From positions 1 through 38,150 of the forward strand of contig DBIN01000001.1 of assembly GCA_002296655.1 (NCBI GenBank): a stretch of 38,150 nt of DNA. The letters run 5' to 3'. This DNA is from Acinetobacter sp. UBA801. GTDB taxonomy: Bacteria; Pseudomonadota; Gammaproteobacteria; Pseudomonadales; Moraxellaceae. This document shows, piece by piece, positions 34,678 to 38,150 of the stretch; the stretch's first letter is position 1, and each line of letters starts with the position of its first letter. Under the pieces are notes generated by a model, which did no database searches, was not told the DNA's origin, and saw only the letters and a program-made list of their open reading frames with translations. The position numbers and the translations under genes were made by a program.

Positions 34678-35811
34678 ATGTCAGCAAAAAGCACACAACA
34701 TCTGAATATGACTGAATCCACTTCCAATTTACCTCCCGATGATCTTTTTTGGATGCGCCGTGCTATTGAGTTGGCACGTTTGGGGCAATACAGCACCAAA
34801 CCTAATCCAAATGTAGGCTGTGTGATTGTTAAAGATGCGCAATTATTGGGCGAAGGGCATCATCCGCGTGCAGGACAACCGCATGCTGAAGTTTTTGCTT
34901 TGCGTCAGGCGGGCGAACAGGCACGTGGTGCAACTGCGTATGTAACTTTGGAGCCGTGTGCGCACTATGGACGCACGCCACCTTGTGCCAAAGCGTTGGT
35001 CGATGCAGGCGTGGTCAAAGTGGTAGTAGCATGTCCAGACCCAAATCCATTGGTGGCAGGTAAGGGCGTTCAAATTTTAAAAGATGCTGGTATTCAGGTT
35101 GATGTCGGTGTGGCAGAAGCTGAAGCGCGTCAGTTAAATTTAGGCTTTTTAAAAGCCATGGCTACGGGCATGCCCTATGTGCGTTTAAAAGTAGCTTCAA
35201 GTTTGGATGGTCGCACTGCAATGGCTTCAGGTGAATCCAAGTGGATTACTGGCACAGCTGCGCGTACCGATGTGCAGCATTGGCGGGCAATTTCTGCTGC
35301 AGTATTAACGGGTATCGACACAGTACTGGCCGATGACTGTCTGCTTAATGTACGCCACTTGGCGGGTGTAGATGACACTCACAGCGTAGTACAACCCAAA
35401 CGGATTATTTTAGATCGCCAAGGTCGTTTGCCTTTGAGCGCACAAATTTTGCAGCAGCCTGAAACGGTAATGGTGATGGGACCATATCGTGCAGAGTTGG
35501 AAGCCTTAGGCGTGATACAATTGGCGGTACAGCCTTTAGCAACCTTACTTGCCCAATTGGTACAGCAACATCAAATTTATGATGTATTGGTTGAAGCGGG
35601 AGCAACCTTATCGACTGCTTTCTTACAGGAAGGTTGGGTAGATGAAGTGATCAGCTATGTGGCACCTACATTGTTAGGGCGTTCGGCTCGTACCATGTTT
35701 AATGCAGAATTTGAGCAGATGGCAGAGCAACTCCGATTTAAACTTTACGATGTCACTCAATTGGGTGATGACGTGCGCCTTAGGTTAATTCCTTCTCAAG
35801 AGACACTATGA
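34678..35811 (+). CDS. ribD: Bifunctional diaminohydroxyphosphoribosylaminopyrimidine deaminase / 5-amino-6-(5-phosphoribosylamino)uracil reductase
   Basis: This 377-residue enzyme catalyses the second and third steps of riboflavin synthesis. The N-terminal zinc deaminase domain has the HAE motif (His69, Glu71) and the paired cysteines in EPCAHYGRTPPC (Cys94, Cys103). The C-terminal reductase domain begins near 160 with VRLKVASSLDGRTAMASGESKWITG and uses NADPH. The first 20 residues extend beyond E. coli RibD; an ATG at 34708 is an alternative start. The gene starts 6 bases after nrdR and ends in an ATGA overlap with the methylase gene, so these are translationally coupled. Confidence 0.95.
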   Translation: MSAKSTQHLNMTESTSNLPPDDLFWMRRAIELARLGQYSTKPNPNVGCVIVKDAQLLGEGHHPRAGQPHAEVFALRQAGEQARGATAYVTLEPCAHYGRTPPCAKALVDAGVVKVVVACPDPNPLVAGKGVQILKDAGIQVDVGVAEAEARQLNLGFLKAMATGMPYVRLKVASSLDGRTAMASGESKWITGTAARTDVQHWRAISAAVLTGIDTVLADDCLLNVRHLAGVDDTHSVVQPKRIILDRQGRLPLSAQILQQPETVMVMGPYRAELEALGVIQLAVQPLATLLAQLVQQHQIYDVLVEAGATLSTAFLQEGWVDEVISYVAPTLLGRSARTMFNAEFEQMAEQLRFKLYDVTQLGDDVRLRLIPSQETL

Positions 35812-37100
35812 GTTCAGAGTCAACGGTTTATCATAAACGTCGTCATGCGGCACGCACCACTGATGAATATTTATTCCATCAGTTAGTGCCTTATTTGGGC
35901 AATAAACGCCGTTTACTGCATCTGATTTTAGAAGCACTTGAACAGACAGGAACGCTGCATCCTAAAAATGGTCGTGCGCCAATTTTTGCCGATTTTTTTG
36001 CAGGTTCAGGGGTGGTATCACGTTTGGCTCGTCAAAATGGTTATCGGGTCATTGCCAATGACTGGGAACCGTACAGCCATGCCTTAAACCATGCGATTTT
36101 GGCCTGTACCGAAGCGCCTGCGTTTAAAGAATTAGGCGGCTATCAAAAAGCCATTGATTATTTGAACCGTTTGCCTGAAGTCAAAGGCTGGGTGACGCAT
36201 AATTTGTGTCCGCGCAATGACGAAATTTATGACCCAAGTCGTGACCGTTTATTCTTTAAACGTCGTAACGGCATGCGCATAGATGCGATTCGTCAGCAAA
36301 TTGCCACGTGGCAAGCGCAGGGCGCCATTGATGATGTGGAGATGTCGGCATTGTTGGCACCGTTGTTGTACTCTGCGAGTTTTGTTAGCAATACCAGTGG
36401 GGTGTTTAAAAGCTTCCACCACGGTTGGGGTGGCAAAACCCAAACTGCACTTGAACGAATCGAATCGTTATTGTGGCTCACGCCAAGTCGTTTTTGTGAC
36501 ATTGGCGAAGCAAATAAACTTGCTGCGGAAATGTGGTGTGTTGATGCACAGCATCTTGCCAATCAAATGAGTGGTTTTGAGGTGGATGTGGCTTATTTAG
36601 ACCCACCGTATAATCAACATGCTTATAGCAGCAACTATCATGTTTTAAATGCCTTAACCTTGTGGGATCAGGTCGATTTACCAACCCCAGACACCAAAGG
36701 ATTTAAAAGTGGTATTGACCGTGCATGGCGCAAAGAACGTCCAAGTCCATACAACTCATCCAAACATGCCAAAGAGGCGTATGAAACCTTATTGGACACC
36801 ATTAATGCACGTTTTATTCTAACCAGTTATTCTACTGATGGTAATATTAGTGCCACAGACTTGTTGCAAGCCAATTTAAAACGCGGTCGAGTGACGTTAT
36901 TGACCCAAGATGTTCCGCGTTATCGCGTGAGTAAACAGCGACAGTCGGAGCGTGCGCGCGTACTTGAATTTATTGTGATTACTGATACGCATGCCAAGTC
37001 AGGTCCACCTATTCGCCAGTTGTTAGGTCAACTCTACCACTTTGCAGAATTGGGCGGTGTTGATACCTCAGGCGTGAGTACCCAATTGGCATTGTGGTAA
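35808..37100 (+). CDS. D12-class DNA adenine N6-methyltransferase (orphan, AamA-like)
   Basis: This 430-residue methyltransferase should transfer a methyl group from S-adenosylmethionine to adenine N6. The order of motifs is alpha-class: LVPYLGNKRRLL (27-38, the D12 opening), the SAM-binding FFAGSG (63-68), a middle region of about 180 residues likely to hold target recognition, then the catalytic DPPY (265-268) in YLDPPYNQHAYSSNYHVLN. No restriction endonuclease gene is near, so it is an orphan. It overlaps ribD by 4 bp and precedes ribE, an unusual place for a methylase. I recall that A. baumannii A1S_0222 (AamA), a solitary adenine methylase with demonstrated activity, is similar; identity cannot be confirmed here. 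Its specificity is unknown from sequence. Confidence 0.85.
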   Translation: MSSESTVYHKRRHAARTTDEYLFHQLVPYLGNKRRLLHLILEALEQTGTLHPKNGRAPIFADFFAGSGVVSRLARQNGYRVIANDWEPYSHALNHAILACTEAPAFKELGGYQKAIDYLNRLPEVKGWVTHNLCPRNDEIYDPSRDRLFFKRRNGMRIDAIRQQIATWQAQGAIDDVEMSALLAPLLYSASFVSNTSGVFKSFHHGWGGKTQTALERIESLLWLTPSRFCDIGEANKLAAEMWCVDAQHLANQMSGFEVDVAYLDPPYNQHAYSSNYHVLNALTLWDQVDLPTPDTKGFKSGIDRAWRKERPSPYNSSKHAKEAYETLLDTINARFILTSYSTDGNISATDLLQANLKRGRVTLLTQDVPRYRVSKQRQSERARVLEFIVITDTHAKSGPPIRQLLGQLYHFAELGGVDTSGVSTQLALW

Positions 37101-37134
37101 ATCCACAAATCCTCAGTGAATGAGAGAAAAGATT

Positions 37135-37794
37135 ATGTTTACAGGCATTATTGAAAGTTTAGGTAAAGTAGAAAGCCTGCAAAGTGTGGGCGGTGATGTA
37201 CGTTTGCGTATTCAGACCGATTTGGATATGTCTGATGTACATTTGGGGGATTCAATTGCCACCAATGGTATTTGCCTGACTGTGATTGAGTGGGGCGACA
37301 ACTGGTATGCCGCAGATGTTTCCCGTGAAAGTTTGAACCGTACCACTTTAGGTATGTGGAAAGTGGGTCAGCCTGTGAATGTTGAAAAAGCCATGCTGCC
37401 GACCACACGTTTTGGTGGGCATATCGTAAGTGGGCATGTTGATGCAGTCGGTGAAATTACATTGGTGCGTGAAGATGCACGTTCCATTTATTATGAAGTG
37501 ACAGCACCCGCAGAAATTGCCAAATATCTGGCAGAAAAAGGTTCGGTGACCGTTGATGGCATCAGCCTGACCATCAACCATTTACGCGGTAGTGTCATTA
37601 GTCTGAATTTAATTCCGCACACGGCAGAGCGTACCAATATTGGCACATGGAAAGTTGGTAGCAAAGTCAACTTAGAAGTGGATGTCTTGGCGCGTTATAT
37701 TGAGCGTTTGCTCTTGGGCGATAAAGCGGCAGAAACAACGCAGCAGTCCAAAATTAGCATGGAATTCTTGGCTGAAAATGGCTTTTTAAAATAA
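37135..37794 (+). CDS. ribE: Riboflavin synthase alpha subunit
   Basis: This 219-residue enzyme dismutates two 6,7-dimethyl-8-ribityllumazine molecules to riboflavin. It has two homologous lumazine-binding barrels. MFTGIIESLGKVESL opens the first, GLSC-like pieces appear as SIATNGICLTV and SVTVDGISLTI in the two halves, and RFGGHIVSGHVDAVG carries the substrate loop. The canonical start MFTGIIE is at 37135; an ATG at 37120 would add five residues. GAGAG lies about 9 bases upstream. It is the last gene of the nrdR-ribD-methylase-ribE run, with a terminator at 37816. ribH and ribBA are not in the window. Some schemes call it ribC. Confidence 0.95.
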   Translation: MFTGIIESLGKVESLQSVGGDVRLRIQTDLDMSDVHLGDSIATNGICLTVIEWGDNWYAADVSRESLNRTTLGMWKVGQPVNVEKAMLPTTRFGGHIVSGHVDAVGEITLVREDARSIYYEVTAPAEIAKYLAEKGSVTVDGISLTINHLRGSVISLNLIPHTAERTNIGTWKVGSKVNLEVDVLARYIERLLLGDKAAETTQQSKISMEFLAENGFLK

Positions 37795-37815
37795 GCACTG
37801 AGCCGAATGAAATTT

Positions 37816-37849
37816 AAACAGTCTGATTGAAAAATTAGACTGTTTTTTT
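37816..37849 (+). terminator. Terminator of the rib operon
   Basis: AAACAGTCT (37816-37824) pairs with AGACTGTTT (37837-37845) and is followed by T residues. It lies between ribE and the insertion sequence. Confidence 0.85.
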
Positions 37850-37878
37850 GTTTTTAGGGATAATTAAGGAGATATAGA

Positions 37879-38150
37879 GTAAGCGTCCGCTGAATCCCAT
37901 ACCAATTTTTAATTCAATTTAGGTTTCCAGCAGTGTGGCAGTAACTCTTCAATCTGGGTCACTTTATGTGTCGGTAACCTTTTCAGCACATCACTTAAAT
38001 AGGCATACGGATCCAGCCCATTCAGCTTTGCTGACTGGATTAACGTCATGATGTTTGCCGCTCGCTGACCACTGCGCAGCGAACCTGCAAACAGCCAGTT
38101 CTTGCGCCCCAACGCCCAGGGACGCATCTGATTCTCGACCCAATTATTGC
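37879..38150 (-). mobile_element. IS66-family insertion sequence, one end (continues past the window)
   Basis: The element begins at GTAAGCGTCCGCTGAA (37879 onward), which matches the conserved GTAAGCG tip of IS66-family terminal inverted repeats. The transposase gene reads inward from beyond the window edge, ending 30 bp inside this tip. The 8 bp outside it, GATATAGA (37871-37878), should be duplicated at the far end, since IS66 elements make 8-bp target duplications. Confidence 0.85.
37909..38150 (-). CDS. tnpC: IS66-family transposase TnpC, C-terminal part
   Basis: The gene enters from the right window edge and reads NNWVENQMRPWALGRKNWLF, then AGSLRSGQRAANIMTLIQSA, KLNGLDPYAYLSDVLKRLP and IEELLPHCWKP, the standard C-terminus of the IS66 DDE transposase. 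The frame is open through the edge with no stop, so the ATG at 38127 is internal rather than the start. Partner genes tnpA and tnpB would lie outside the window. Activity cannot be judged from this piece. Confidence 0.9.
   Translation of the reverse strand, partial: NNWVENQMRPWALGRKNWLFAGSLRSGQRAANIMTLIQSAKLNGLDPYAYLSDVLKRLPTHKVTQIEELLPHCWKPKLN

Overview
The window reads as a chromosomal segment of an Acinetobacter-type gammaproteobacterium (Moraxellaceae). It is AT-rich and densely coded. Its proteins include an aromatic-acid/H+ symporter, OprD- and TorF-type porins, a NiaP-like niacin transporter, ParC with Ser84/Glu88 numbering, an uninterrupted comM, and a solitary D12-class adenine methylase inside a riboflavin operon. 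All assignments come from reading the sequence and from recalled family features; no database search was run.

Layout. 1-3.3 kb: two MFS transporters separated by a compact minus-strand transcription unit (a strong Shine-Dalgarno, a 24-codon ORF and a terminator) that is probably a small RNA or small-protein gene. 3.4-10 kb: YgiQ radical SAM protein, a membrane-anchored DUF2726 protein, then a minus-strand run of RidA, DNA polymerase IV, a broken metallo-beta-lactamase-fold gene and a GH25 muramidase. 10-13.5 kb: an MdtD-like 14-TM exporter, divergent from a large choice-of-anchor I lipoprotein preceded by a good Pho box. 13.7-19 kb: LOG-family phosphoribohydrolase, a YegH-like TerC/CBS membrane protein with a possible coupled small ORF, YchJ, a TRIC-type channel and NiaP. 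19-26.8 kb: a 580-residue protein I do not recognise, then parC, fadD, a small membrane protein, a MAPEG protein and inorganic pyrophosphatase. 26.9-30.1 kb: OprD porin and TorF porin, divergent across a 1.1 kb AT-rich intergenic region that holds a consensus FNR-type box. 30.2-34.1 kb: comM and ubiK on the minus strand, then glnK-amtB with sigma-54-like promoters before each gene. 34.2-37.8 kb: nrdR-ribD-methylase-ribE, apparently one transcript. 37.9 kb to the end: the 3' part of an IS66-family element cut by the window edge.

Functional themes. Several genes handle uptake or efflux (AAHS, YnfM-like, MdtD-like, NiaP, OprD, TorF, AmtB). The best regulatory signals are a Pho box (11556), two sigma-54 elements (32209 and 32609), an FNR-type box (29153) and an LTTR-like dyad (126). 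I found no tRNA, rRNA, CRISPR array, prophage or resistance island. The most unusual items are the small transcription unit at 1.7-1.85 kb, the unrecognised 580-residue protein, the methylase embedded in riboflavin synthesis, and an intrinsic terminator abutting the start codon of the muramidase gene.
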